From NCBI GenBank assembly GCA_963848175.1, contig CAWKCO010000011.1:62001-126000 (forward strand): a stretch of DNA of 64,000 bases. Reading direction: 5' to 3'. The DNA is from JAMZMI01 sp963848175. Lineage in GTDB: Bacteria; Bacteroidota; Bacteroidia; Cytophagales; Cyclobacteriaceae. The notes under the pieces are model-generated. The model was not told the DNA's origin. It did no database searches and saw only the letters and a list, made by a program, of their open reading frames with translations. Within the stretch, counting starts at the first letter, position 1. Each line of letters opens with the position of its first letter. Below are positions 27,961-37,014 of the stretch, one piece after another. Both the position numbers and the translations under genes were made by a program.

Positions 27961-29086
27961 ATGAAAAAGTTAATAAAAATCATGATCATTTTCTTCCTCA
28001 CTCTTATTGGCATTGCTGTTACAGTTACTCTTGCAACGATCATATTTGTTAAATCAGCTCCTCAATTTGGCCAACCTCCTTCCGGTGCACACCTTGATAA
28101 AATTAAAAAATCTCCACAATTTTGAGAACGAGACATTTCAAAACCTGATCCCTACCAGCATTGATATGGGTGCTGGAGACATGACCAATTCTCTTTATCA
28201 ATTTTTGTTTAAAAATGAAGGGAGAACTCCGAAACAATCACTTCCAGTCAAGTTTAGCGAACAAGCGATCAGTGCTGAAAGCAATACATATATTACATGG
28301 TACGGTCATTCCGCCGTTTTATTGGAAATGGATGGTAAAAAAATATTAATTGATCCGATGCTAGGGTCTGCAAGTGCTCCCGTGAGCTTTACATCAAAAA
28401 GATTTCCATACGAGCGCCCAATTCCAATACAATCTTTAACTGACATTGATGCCATTATCTTATCTCATGACCATTACGACCATTTGGATTATGAGTCCAT
28501 CATGCAATTAAAAAACAAAGTAGAGCATTTCTACACTGCACTGGGTGTAGGATCTCACTTGATTCGATGGGGAGTGGATAGATCAAAATCACAGAACTGG
28601 ACTGGTGGCAATCTACTTCAGTTGCAAACATTACCCTGACAGCTACACCGGCAAGACATTTTTCTGGCAGAGGACTTACCGATAGGAATAAAACTCAATG
28701 GGCATCATGGGTGATAAAAGGAGAAAAAGACAATATCTACTTCAGCGGAGATAGTGGCTATGCAGGTCATTTTAAAGAAATAGGAGAAAAATTTGGTCCG
28801 TTTGACTTTGCTATGATAGAATGCGGCCAATACAATAAGCTCTGGGAAGCAATCCACATGATGCCTGAACAGTCGGTGCAAGCTTGCTATAGACTTGAAA
28901 ACTGAAATAATGATGCCGATACATTGGGGAGGATTCAAACTTGCGATGCACAGCTGGACAGACCCCATAGAAAGAGCTACAATGGAAGCCAATGCAAAGG
29001 AGGTTCAAACCAGCACTCCTTATATTGGAGAGCGATTCAGCATCACAGATGCTCCAAAAACAAAATGGTGGGAAGGGATAAAATGA
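27961..29086 (+). CDS. MBL-fold metallo-hydrolase (NAPE-PLD/UlaG-like), frame-broken
   Basis: ATG 27961 starts a signal-anchor (MKKLIKIMIIFFLTLIGIAV). The hydrolase core appears in later frames: TWYGHSAVLLEMDGKKILID, metal motif LSHDHYDHLD, TPARHFSGRGLTDRNK, IYFSGDSGYAGHF, and MPIHWGGFKLAMHSWTDP at the end. This pattern is the phospholipase-D-like branch of the beta-lactamase fold, anchored in the membrane. Frame changes fall near 28115, 28620 and 28900. All metal ligands survive, so I treat it as a real gene with indel errors. Confidence 0.82.
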
Positions 29087-29088
29087 AA

Positions 29089-29116
29089 AAAGCCGAACTT
29101 TTCAGTTCGGCTTTTG
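29089..29116. terminator. Bidirectional terminator hairpin between MBL gene and tRNA-Lys
   Basis: An 8-bp stem AGCCGAAC/GTTCGGCT (29091-29098 with 29105-29112) is flanked by A on the left and T on the right, so it can serve the plus-strand hydrolase and the minus-strand tRNA. Confidence 0.75.
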
Positions 29117-29119
29117 ATG

Positions 29120-29192
29120 TGATTGGCCTGGGGTTCGAACCCAGGACCCACGCCTTAAAAGGGCGTTGCTCTACCAGCTGAGCTAGCCAATC
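29120..29192 (-). tRNA. tRNA-Lys (TTT)
   Basis: Read on the minus strand it folds as a 73-base cloverleaf. The acceptor stem is GATTGGC/GCCAATC, the anticodon arm is ACGCC-CTTTTAA-GGCGT with anticodon TTT, and the T arm carries GGTTCGAACCC. The discriminator is A, and CCA is not encoded. Confidence 0.95.
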
Positions 29193-29416
29193 GATTTGGG
29201 AGTGCAAAAATCAAAATTTAATTTTAATAATCTGCAAAAAAACTCAATTTGTTTTCCACATTTTAAAAACTATTCAAAAAGCAGATACGTCTAGAACAGA
29301 CACTAAAAGGAATGATTCAATAAGTCAATTGCAAAGTGGTATAAGGATTTTTGATACCCTTTCCTTAATTTGCGGTTGCAAAAGTATGAATGTTATTTAC
29401 AAAACACAACAATCAT

Positions 29417-30138
29417 ATGATTTTTAGGCAAGTATTTTTTCTGAGCACTGATTTTAAGCTGGTTTCATTTCGCTGGCAGGCAGACAGCGAGCACTCTAAA
29501 TCAGGCAGATAGTCTTTTCAAAGCCAAACGATACACAGAGGCTTTTGAAGAGTATGAGTCGCTATATGACAAAGGAACTGCTACTCCCTGCTATGCTGAT
29601 AAAAATGGCCTACATCAAAGAAGGTCTTGGTGACTACACTAGCGCACTCCTCTACCTGGACGGCTATTACAAACACACTGCTAATAAAAGAGCTATTGCG
29701 AAAATGAGTGAACTGGCTTCCGAAAATTCACTAGATGGCTATGAGTATTCGGACTATACTTATATGAATAGCACGGTCAACAAATATCGAATGCCATATT
29801 TTGATCACGTGCTTTGCGCTATCCGTTGCTCACCCTGATAGTGATGTTTATAAAAAAACCTAAAGGCGGATCGGCTGCAGGTTGGATTGGCTTGCAAGTA
29901 CTCTTCTCCTGCCTATTGGCTTGATAGCCAATAGGGCTTTTCGACACGAATGAAGCAATCATTGCTCAAAATCAGACACTATTGATGACTGGGCCGTCTG
30001 CGGCAGCTGAGCCAATAGACGTGATGGAAAAAGGTCAACAAACTGGAGATTCTTGAAGATGGTGACGTGTGGACAAAAGTAGAGGTAAATGAAAAAGTGG
30101 CTTATGTAAGTCGGGAAGGTTGTTGAGTTTGTTTTGAT
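29417..30138 (+). CDS. TPR/SH3-like membrane protein (BatE-like), frame-broken
   Basis: Pieces in several frames reconstruct one protein of about 240 residues. After an N-terminal start at 29417 come ADSLFKAKRYTEAFEEYESL and KMAYIKEGLGDYTSALLYL (TPR-type), then a hydrophobic stretch (LIVMFIKKPKGGSAAGW, LLPIGLIANRAF). The C-terminal SH3-like segment reads KLEILEDGDVWTKVEVNEKV with a stop near 30138. This is the layout of BatE-like proteins of the aerotolerance cluster, but batA-D are not present. At least four frame changes occur; it may be truly degraded or only poorly sequenced. Confidence 0.6.
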
Positions 30139-30346
30139 GCTGGTGACAATATGGTGTAGTCAACTTGATTATGGAGATCCTATGGGTATACCTGATTAGA
30201 ATCAGGATTCTGTCTGGGCGACATTGTCACATCGCAAGCGGAGTGACTAGATAACTGATTATGATTCCCTGCGGGAATGACTGCTGCAAGTAGATGGAGC
30301 ATTTAGAATAATCTGACGAGGTTTGATCAAATGATCGTGGCAAGCT

Positions 30347-30416
30347 AGCCCCGATAGGCAGTAGTATCCTTTTTTTGGACGATAGGAGAAAAAAGATACT
30401 ACAGATAGCGGGAGCT
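30347..30416 (+). ncRNA. Candidate structured RNA element upstream of prfB
   Basis: No gene lies between 30139 and 30533. Within it, GTAGTATC (30361-30368) pairs with GATACTAC (30395-30402), extended by a T run against an A run. An outer stem pairs AGCCCCG (30347-30353) with CGGGAGCT (30409-30416) around one bulged A. I recall similar AGCCCCG...CGGGAGC elements as common between genes in Bacteroidota (possibly the Flavo-1 motif), but cannot confirm the family here. The function is unknown. Confidence 0.45.
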
Positions 30417-30533
30417 CTCTTTGATCGGGAGATGCCTGTTCGCTCCAAAATCTTAATAAGACTTTACTAGCCCTGCACTCGAAATGTGGCTACCTTCGCG
30501 GTTCAATAAATTTTTAACTTAAACTTCGACAAC

Positions 30534-31636
30534 ATGACATCAGATCAGTTGAAAGACTTGAAGGCCCGTGTGAAGGCCTTGGGGAGGTATCTTTGACTAT
30601 GCTACTAAGAAAAAAGAGATAGCAGAAGAGGAATTGGTGACGGCTCAGCCGGATTTTTGGAATGATGCCGAAAAGGCAGAGGCGGTATTGAAAACGATTC
30701 GTGCGAAAAAGGCATGGACGGATCAATATGAAGCGGTAATGAATGCCGACGGAAGAGGCGGAAACGCTTCAGGAATTTTTGAGTGAGGGAGAAGGGACGG
30801 AAGCGGAAGTGGACAAGGCGTACAAGCTGGCAATTACGGCGGTGGAGGATTTGGAACTGAAAAAAATGCTCTCGGGCGAGGAAGATCAGCTCTCGGCGAT
30901 GTTGCAAATCACGCCTGGTGCGGGTGGCACGGAGAGTAATGACTGGGCTGGCATCATGATGCGTATGTACATCATGTACGGAGAATCGCAGGGCTACAAG
31001 GTGCGTGAGGTGGATTTTCAGCCGGGTGATGTGGCTGGTGTAAAATCGGTGACCTTGGAATTTGATGGGGCCGATGGCTTATGGATTTTTGAAGTCTGAA
31101 AATGGCGTGCACAGACTGGTGAGGATTTCTCCTTTTGACAGTGGTGGGCGTAGACATACTTCGTTTGCTTCGGTGTATGTATACCCGGTGGTGGATGATA
31201 CGATCCAAATAGATATTCACCCGAACGACATAGAGATACAAACGTCGCGAAGTGGTGGTGCTGGTGGACAGAACGTGAACAAGGTGGAGACGAAGGTGCA
31301 GCTGACTCACAAACCGACGGGAATTGTGGTGATTTGCTCGGTGGATAGATCGCAACTTGGCAACCGCGAACGTGCCATGCAGATGTTGAAATCTCAGCTA
31401 TATCAGCGTGAGGTGGAAAAACGTAATTCGGAGCGTGACAAGGTGGAAGCTGGGAAAATGAAAATCGACTTTGGTTCGCAGATCAGAAACTATGTGCTGC
31501 ATCCGTATAAATTGATCAAAGATGCCGAACGGGTTTTGAGCGTACGGACGTGCAAAATGTACTGGATGGCGATCTGAACGATTATATCAAGGCGTTTTTG
31601 CTGCAACAGCAGGAGCCGGCGGATAGTGATCGGTAG
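30534..31636 (+). CDS. prfB: Peptide chain release factor 2 (programmed +1 frameshift, plus three extra frame breaks)
   Basis: RF2 ends translation at UGA and UAA. ATG 30534 opens a 20-codon frame that stops at CTT TGA C (30591-30597), the classic RF2 autoregulation site, with GGGGAGG 3 bases upstream acting as internal Shine-Dalgarno. The +1 frame continues YDYATKKKEIAEEELVTAQP. Later pieces hold MLQITPGAGGTESNDWAG and the catalytic GGQ (SRSGGAGGQNVNKVETKV). The end reads LDGDLNDYIKAFLLQQ. Three further frame changes (near 30745, 31075 and 31540) are not programmed. RF2 is normally essential, so they are probably sequence errors. Confidence 0.92.
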
Positions 31637-31996
31637 GTCGGTTTTTCGGTGATCGGTAAGCGGTGGTCGGTGGTCGGTTTTTGGAAACTAGATGTTGATC
31701 TTTAGACGTTAGATATTAGAAGTTAGACTTTAGATAGTTAGATGTTAGATGTTAGACGTTAGACGCTAGAGGTTAGACTTTAGATGTTAGATGTTAGATG
31801 TTAGACTTTAGACAATAGACGTTAGATAGTTAGAGATTAGACTTTAGAGAATAGACGCTAGATATAAGACTTTAGACTTTAAACTTCAAGTAAGCGTAGA
31901 GCGCAAAGCGTTCAGCGTTTAGCGTTTGGCGTTTGGCGTTTGGCGTTTCAAAAAAAAAGCGTAAGGCGGTCAGCGCTTTGCGAATAGCGAAAAAAA
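31637..31996. repeat. Three adjoining low-complexity repeat tracts downstream of prfB
   Basis: Right after the prfB stop lie three degenerate short-repeat families: GGTCGGT/GGTGATCGGT units (about 31634-31684), a TTAGA-based array with units such as GTTAGATGTTAGACG (about 31686-31888), and AGCGTTTGGCGTTT units (about 31893-31995). None encodes a plausible protein. The TTAGA family recurs at 33826-33875 and 36493-36615. Confidence 0.8.
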
Positions 31997-33197
31997 ATGC
32001 TTAAAACTTATTCAAGGAACTTTTGGCTTTTGTCCATCAGTTCCTTTTTGTTTTTTTCATCTTTTACGATGATCATGGCGGAGCTGCCGGGCTACTTGAC
32101 GCGACTGGGTGGTGAGGAGTATCTTGGCCTAATCGTGGCGCTCTTCACGCTCACGGCGGGACTGTCGCGACCTTTCAGCGGGAAACTCACCGACAAATGG
32201 GGTCGCATACCCGTGATGATCATAGGCACGGTGGCCAGTGCCGTGGCGGGACTGCTGTACCCTGCGCTAGCCACTGTGTGGGGCTTTTTGTTTGTGCGGT
32301 TTCTCCATGGTTTTTCTACGGGATTTAAACCTACGGGCACATCGTCCTACATCGCGGATATAGTGCCCGCCAACAAGCGCGGCGAGGCACTGGGCGTAAG
32401 CAGCTTTTTTGCTACGATAGGGATGGCCTCTGGGCCTGCAATAGGGTCGGCGATCTACTTGGATTTTGGCATGAACACGCTGTTTTATACCAGCTCATGT
32501 GTCGCCTTGGGTTCTATTCTGATTTTGAGTGGAATGAAAGAGACCCTGCAACCGAAGGGGAAATTCAAATGGTCGCTACTGAAAATCAGCCGTTCGGATA
32601 TTTATGAACCATCGGTGATCCAACCATCTATCATCATGCTGCTCACCACGATCTCTTTCGGTACGGTGATTACACTATCGCCAGATTTCAGTGAGTTTCA
32701 CGGCATTGAAAACAAGGGCATGTTCTATACTTACTTTCACGGGATCTTCACTTCTGGTGCGCATTATTGGCGGACGTATTTCTGATAAGTTTGGAAGAAA
32801 ATCGGTATTGTACTTCAGCACGGGCTTTCTCTTTGTGAGCATGGTCATGATTGGCTTTTCGCAAAGTGTGACGCAGTTCTATGTAGGTGCATTTGTATTT
32901 GGCTTGGGCAATGGGCTCAACTCCCCTGCCCTTTTTGCTTGGGCGATAGATGTGACACCTGAAAAAACGAGAGGCAGAGGCGTTTCCACGATTTTCATCT
33001 TTTTGGAGCTGGGCATAGGCATGGGTGCACTGGTGGCGGGCACGGTTTTTCAAGGAATAGACGCCAGACTGCCATGGATTTTTAGCATGGCTGGATTTTT
33101 CTCCTTACTTGGATTATTTTACTTGTTGTTTTTCAACAAGAAAGAAATGATCGAATCATCACCTACCTCTATTTCGGCATTGGAGCTGTCAATCTGA
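31997..33197 (+). CDS. MFS transporter, one frameshift
   Basis: A 12-helix major facilitator, function unassigned. The first piece (31997-32785) has the loop 2-3 signature GKLTDKWGRIPVMIIG near residue 63 and LHGFSTGFKPTGTSSYIADI near 110. The second (32691-33197) has the matching half-repeat loop GRISDKFGRKSVLYF and AIDVTPEKTRGRGVS. The frames join near 32750. The end is near 33150-33197, and the last 16 codons may be artefactual because the yhhN gene appears to begin in another frame there. The region is visibly richer in G+C than the genes after 33.9 kb. Confidence 0.85.
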
Positions 33198-33801
33198 CGG
33201 CACAGCTATTGGGTCTGCCCGAGCTGAAGTGTTTACCAAACCGCTGTTGATGCCTGTGTTGATCTTGTACGTATTTATCTACTCGGCAGGAGTGATCACC
33301 CTACCCCGACTCCTACTGGCGGCTGCGCTGATATTTCTCCTGGATAGGAGATATGCTACTGATGTGGCAAAACGAAGAAATGTATTTTCTCCTAGGGCTG
33401 GGCGCATTTCTAATCGCTCAACTACTCTATGCTGTCACGCTCACAAAAGCCAGCTTCAAGCCAATCAAATTTGAGCTAAAACCGCTCACTCCGCTCCTGC
33501 TCTACGGAGCACTTTTGCTTTTTGCTCTGGTGAGAAATGCGGGAAGCATGACTCCTGCCATAGTGGTGTATGGAGTATGCATCATGACGATGCTGGCCGT
33601 AGCCGACTAAGAAGGTGGGGTACAAATACGGAAAGCTACAAACTGGCTTTTTACGGTGCGTTTCTCTTTGTGATTTCTGACTCTATCTTGGCACTAAACA
33701 AATTCGTTTTTGAGATTCCTGTGGCTTCTTTCTTTGTGATGGGCACGTACATCGCGGCGCAATATTTACTGATGAAAGGGATATTGGAGCATCCAGCGTA
33801 G
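33148..33801 (+). CDS. YhhN-family (lysoplasmalogenase-like) membrane protein, frame-broken
   Basis: Pieces in several frames give one YhhN protein of about 215 residues with eight hydrophobic helices: IITYLYFGIGAVNLTAQLLG, KPLLMPVLILYVFIYSAGV, the conserved FSWIGDMLLM (read near 33337), then RNAGSMTPAIVVYGVCIMTM and LRRWGTNTESYKLAFYGAFL. Mammalian homologues cleave the vinyl-ether bond of lysoplasmalogens; the bacterial substrate is unclear. Frame breaks near 33220, 33340 and 33604 each look like single lost or gained bases. Its last 195 bases are duplicated at 36268-36463. Confidence 0.75.
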
Positions 33802-33830
33802 TTGGGGTTTTGGGTTATTGGGGAGTTAGA
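33606..33830 (+). repeat. Direct repeat copy 1: 3' end of yhhN and following bases
   Basis: This segment, from the codons for LRRWGTNTESYK through the stop and the GTTGGGGTTTTGGGTTATTGG tail (given here only as a landmark), recurs at 36268-36500 in the same orientation. By eye there are about 11 mismatches over the 195 coding bases. Together the copies flank a 2.4-kb insert. Confidence 0.9.
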
Positions 33831-33880
33831 CTTTATAAAATAGATAAAAGACAAAAGGCTTTAGAGAATAGTGGCATTAC

Positions 33881-33919
33881 AGCAAAAAAGAGTCATCCGA
33901 TTTAAATGACTCTTTTGCT
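33881..33919 (-). terminator. Terminator of the 570-residue membrane protein gene
   Basis: AAAGAGTCAT/ATGACTCTTT (33887-33896 with 33906-33915) forms a hairpin followed on the minus strand by a T-rich run. It lies 17 bases beyond the stop at 33937. Confidence 0.75.
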
Positions 33920-33936
33920 GATAAGAAATGATCAAT

Positions 33937-35619
33937 TTAGAGAGTTAGGATACTACCCCCGATAGCTGCTGCGCCTGACAATACGATAGTTGCTACTAAC
34001 CACCAGGCTGCTGTAACGGCTACTTTTCTAGCTTTTTCTGCTTGTATCACTGCTTTCTTTTCTAGCATAGATACCTGCTGACGAGCCTTCGTTTCTATTT
34101 GGTTGACTTTATCCAGCGCATCCTTTTTAGTCTGTTCGATTTGATGCTTCACGCTATCAATATCCTTTCGATCGATGTATTCATTATTAGTAATTATTGA
34201 TGTAAGTGTATCGGAATCAAACGTACTAAGACGGTTCTTAATAATTTCAAGACTATCCTTAGGATTGTTCCAAATTTTGACCAAATCCCTTTTGAGTAGA
34301 TCATAATTGAGCTCGCTATTGTCTGTGCTATCAACGAATCCTTTGATTCGATTTTCCAAACTCTCTAATAAATTAGGGGTGAATGCGTCATTATTCGTAA
34401 TACCCACACGTTCCTTCACTGTAGTTATTAAATCAAAAGCTTTGTCCAAATACTCATCCACTTTAGAATTATCAATATCAGTTTCTTCATGTAAAACAGT
34501 TCTCAGCTTCTCACGATCAAATCTTTGAATGGCTGCTTGAATATCTTGGTATGAATTTTCGGATTTTGAAAGTATCTCGTCAATCTTCTGCTGGAAAGAA
34601 GCATCTTGATCCTCAGAAAAATCAACGGAAGATAGCGCGTCTTGTATTTTCCTTATCAGTCTATCTACTTTTTGATTATCTACAGGTGTGGCTTTCAGAA
34701 TATTTTCCATCTTTTCCATCGCAGAATCACCATGAGTAGACGCGTCTTTCATATCCTGAATGATGGTCTTAAGCTGATCCACTTTTTCTGAATTTCCTCC
34801 AGAGTTACTATTTATCGCAGATGTGAGCACCTTTTGTATAGTCATCCATTTTTGTGGGGATGGTTGCTGTGTTTTATTGTCTTTCACGAGTGCCGCTAGA
34901 TCATTTTTAATTCGCTCATAAGAAGGTAATCCTTTCTTCAAGTCTTTAAAGTGTATATCAAGCGTCTCCTTGATCTGATCCGTATTATTGATGCTATCAA
35001 ACTCACTTCTTACTTTCTCCACAGTATGTTGAAGCACATTATCAATTTTCTTTTCTGGAGATGATTGAAAAAGAGATCCAATGGCTTGACCTGAACTTTT
35101 GACTCCTGCCAATGCTGTATTAATCAATCCTCCAATTAAACCACTAGCTACTTTAAATTCAAGAATAAAGACGATTAGGTAGAATGCCGCCCAAATAGAC
35201 AATGCTAAAGCAATTTTAACCGAAAGTACATCTATGGGTGATAAATTCAATGCTATTGCTGTTGCTCCAAATAATGAGATTGTTGCTGTAATTAAATTCC
35301 ACAACCCGATTCCCGAAACTATTTTAACCCCTTTGTTATCTATATTGTCAGAAGAATCTTCATGGTGGTTATCCTCTCCATCGTGAGACAGGTGATATTT
35401 TCCTTCCACATAGTTATGTTTTATATCTCCAATAGCTGAGATGCCACTAGCTATTGACAGCACAGTTAGCAAAAATTGAAAGCCTAAGGCGATCACTAAT
35501 CCTACTAATATTGCAATGACGAAACTTGGAGTATCGAACGAGGCAATTAACGTAGGCGATTGCGCATGTGCAACTGCGCTGTATGCAAGGAGTGTTGATA
35601 GTACTAATTTCTTTTTCAT
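33937..35619 (-). CDS. Exported membrane protein with long helical repeat region, unknown function
   Basis: I chose ATG 35619, where MKKKLVLSTLLAYSAVAHAQ is a clear signal peptide (an upstream in-frame ATG at 35649 adds ten residues). About 560 residues: two transmembrane helices near 35-60, a His/Asp-rich loop (HDGEDNHHEDSSDN), two more helices near 105-165, then some 350 charged helical residues and a final helix (AAWWLVATIVLSGAAAIGG). The helical part has loosely repeated units of 60-70 residues (KVDRLIRKIQDAL, KVDEYLDKAFDLI, DSVKHQIEQTKKDAL). It faintly recalls large membrane proteins of cyanobacteria, a similarity I cannot verify. It lies between the two yhhN-derived repeats. Confidence 0.8.
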   Translation of the reverse strand: MKKKLVLSTLLAYSAVAHAQSPTLIASFDTPSFVIAILVGLVIALGFQFLLTVLSIASGISAIGDIKHNYVEGKYHLSHDGEDNHHEDSSDNIDNKGVKIVSGIGLWNLITATISLFGATAIALNLSPIDVLSVKIALALSIWAAFYLIVFILEFKVASGLIGGLINTALAGVKSSGQAIGSLFQSSPEKKIDNVLQHTVEKVRSEFDSINNTDQIKETLDIHFKDLKKGLPSYERIKNDLAALVKDNKTQQPSPQKWMTIQKVLTSAINSNSGGNSEKVDQLKTIIQDMKDASTHGDSAMEKMENILKATPVDNQKVDRLIRKIQDALSSVDFSEDQDASFQQKIDEILSKSENSYQDIQAAIQRFDREKLRTVLHEETDIDNSKVDEYLDKAFDLITTVKERVGITNNDAFTPNLLESLENRIKGFVDSTDNSELNYDLLKRDLVKIWNNPKDSLEIIKNRLSTFDSDTLTSIITNNEYIDRKDIDSVKHQIEQTKKDALDKVNQIETKARQQVSMLEKKAVIQAEKARKVAVTAAWWLVATIVLSGAAAIGGSILTL

Positions 35620-35649
35620 GATTATGCGTTTAAATTGTTGGTTGATCAA

Positions 35650-35934
35650 ATAATTGATTAAAATCTATTGATCCGCAGAATAGAAAAAATCAAGCCAAGA
35701 AGATAAAATGTTATTGAAGTCAATTTGAAAAGTTTGAATAATAATTTTGTTCTAACCTCCGTAGATTGAAATTCTCAAAATGGGGATCAATTTCCACAAC
35801 GCATCATCTAGCAAAACCAAGGCATGAAGCGATTGTCATAAGATTCTAGTCTTGAACCAAATTTAAATCCCTTGGAAAAATCGTTTCGCTAGCCATACCA
35901 ATTATATCTCTATGACCCAATTATCCTTAACAAC
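35650..35934. other. Intergenic stretch in the insert
   Basis: About 285 AT-rich bases between the 570-residue protein gene and the channel remnant. It presumably carries the minus-strand promoter of the former. I see no gene or clear repeat. Confidence 0.4.
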
Positions 35935-36266
35935 ATCATCCCATGTCCAAGAATTATTCTGCATCGTAGGCAAGTAGCATCTTTCTACCCTTGGTGTGTT
36001 GTACAAAATAGTCTTTAATCTGACTATGATTCACAGTTTCTAAAAAATCCAGCTTATCAAAACTCGAAAAATCCAGAACAATGGACATATCTCTGCATGG
36101 ACTTATACTACATCCTTTCAGCGTAGATAAAAAATAGGTTATGGATTTCCTAGTGCTTTCCAATTCTTCTATGCGCTGATATTTGCCCTGATGATAAACA
36201 ATTGCAATTATTATAGAGATGGTTTCGTCCAATCTGGCCAGACAAATAGATGTAGACTCATAGCTA
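35916..36266 (-). pseudogene. Remnant of a K+-channel-like gene (C-terminal third only)
   Basis: The translation matches the cytoplasmic tail of the intact gene at 42024-43058: YESTSICLARLDETIS against YESSAIGMARIDETIT, KSITYFLSTLKG identical, GRKMLLAY against RRKMLLAY. A frame change near 35956 separates LLAY from the end QNNSWTWDDVVKDNWVIEI. Channel homology begins at 36262-36266, exactly where the yhhN-derived repeat begins, so the pore part was lost at that junction. A TTG at 36232 could start a 92-residue frame, but a functional product is unlikely. Confidence 0.75.
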
Positions 36267-36267
36267 G

Positions 36268-36463
36268 GCTCAGAAGGTGGGGCACAAATACGGAAAGCTA
36301 CAAACTGGCTTTTTACGGGGCGTTTCTTTTTGTGATTTCTGACTCTATTTTGGCACTGAATAAATTCGTTTTTGAGATTCCTGTGGCTTCTTTCTTTGTG
36401 ATGGGTACGTACATCGCGGCGTAATATTTACTGATGAAAGGGGTGTTGGAGCATCCAGCGTAG
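36268..36463 (+). pseudogene. Duplicated 3' fragment of the yhhN gene with a nonsense codon
   Basis: Direct repeat copy 2. Compared with 33606-33801, eight codon differences are silent (for example CTA/CTC, GGT/GGG, AAC/AAT), one is Ile to Val (ATA/GTG) and one turns CAA into TAA at 36422. The homology continues past the stop to about 36500 with an extra GTTATTGGG. The 5' part of the gene is missing. The silent pattern implies this copy came from a functioning allele and not from local duplication followed by free drift. Confidence 0.85.
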
Positions 36464-36492
36464 TTGGGGTTTTGGGTTATTGGGTTATTGGG

Positions 36493-36960
36493 GAGTTAGA
36501 TTTTAGATAAAAGACAAAAGATATTAGAATTTAGAAGCTAGATAAAAGACAAAAGATATCAGACTTTAGACTTTAGATAAAAGATAAAAGACAATAGATA
36601 TTAGAGGTTAGACCAAGATTCAGGGGTGGATGACTTGGCGGTGGCGGTGAAAGTGAGATAGACCCTGCCTTAGGTTCGATGTTGCGGCTATTATGTGCTC
36701 GGTCGTACCTTTTTTCCTCGTCGCTGCGCCTATTAGGTGCGAGCTCGGACCTTTTATCTCCGACTTTGCACCTATTAGGCCCGGCGTTGCACCTTTTTGC
36801 TCGGGCTTTGCACCTATTAAGTAGGGAGGGGTACTTCGGAGGTGGAGGGGGGTACTTCGGAAGTACCCCTACCCACTTCCGATGTGGGTAAACGGCGTTT
36901 AAACGCGGTTTTTGGGATTGGTGTGAGGCGGATTAAAATGTAACGAACGGTACCTTCGCA
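36493..36960. repeat. TTAGA-type array followed by G+C-rich minisatellite-like repeats
   Basis: 36493-36615 repeats the TTAGA/AAAAGACAAAAGATA family. From about 36676 to 36815 the unit TTGCACCTATTAGG with interspersed CTCGG recurs at least four times in degenerate form; read in the plus frame it gives periodic Leu-rich segments (LHLLGPALHLF) that I do not think are protein. GGGGTACTTC/GAAGTACCCC (36849-36868) is a near-perfect palindrome, with a partial copy just upstream near 36825. Confidence 0.7.
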
Positions 36961-37014
36961 TTCTCTTTTGATGGAAACAACAGTATATAATCGAGCATCT
37001 GCTACAGCACGTAT

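Noticed and set aside
29120..29192. Open frames on both strands across tRNA-Lys
   Set aside because: The sequence folds as a complete tRNA; the frames are incidental. The same applies to frames across tRNA-Leu near 63.1 kb.
31634..31996. CRISPR array
   Set aside because: Units are short (5-14 bases), degenerate and without unique spacers, and no cas gene is present.
36679..36891. Leu-rich 70-codon frame across the G+C-rich repeats
   Set aside because: The periodic Leu pattern comes from the DNA repeat unit; there is no start region or homology.
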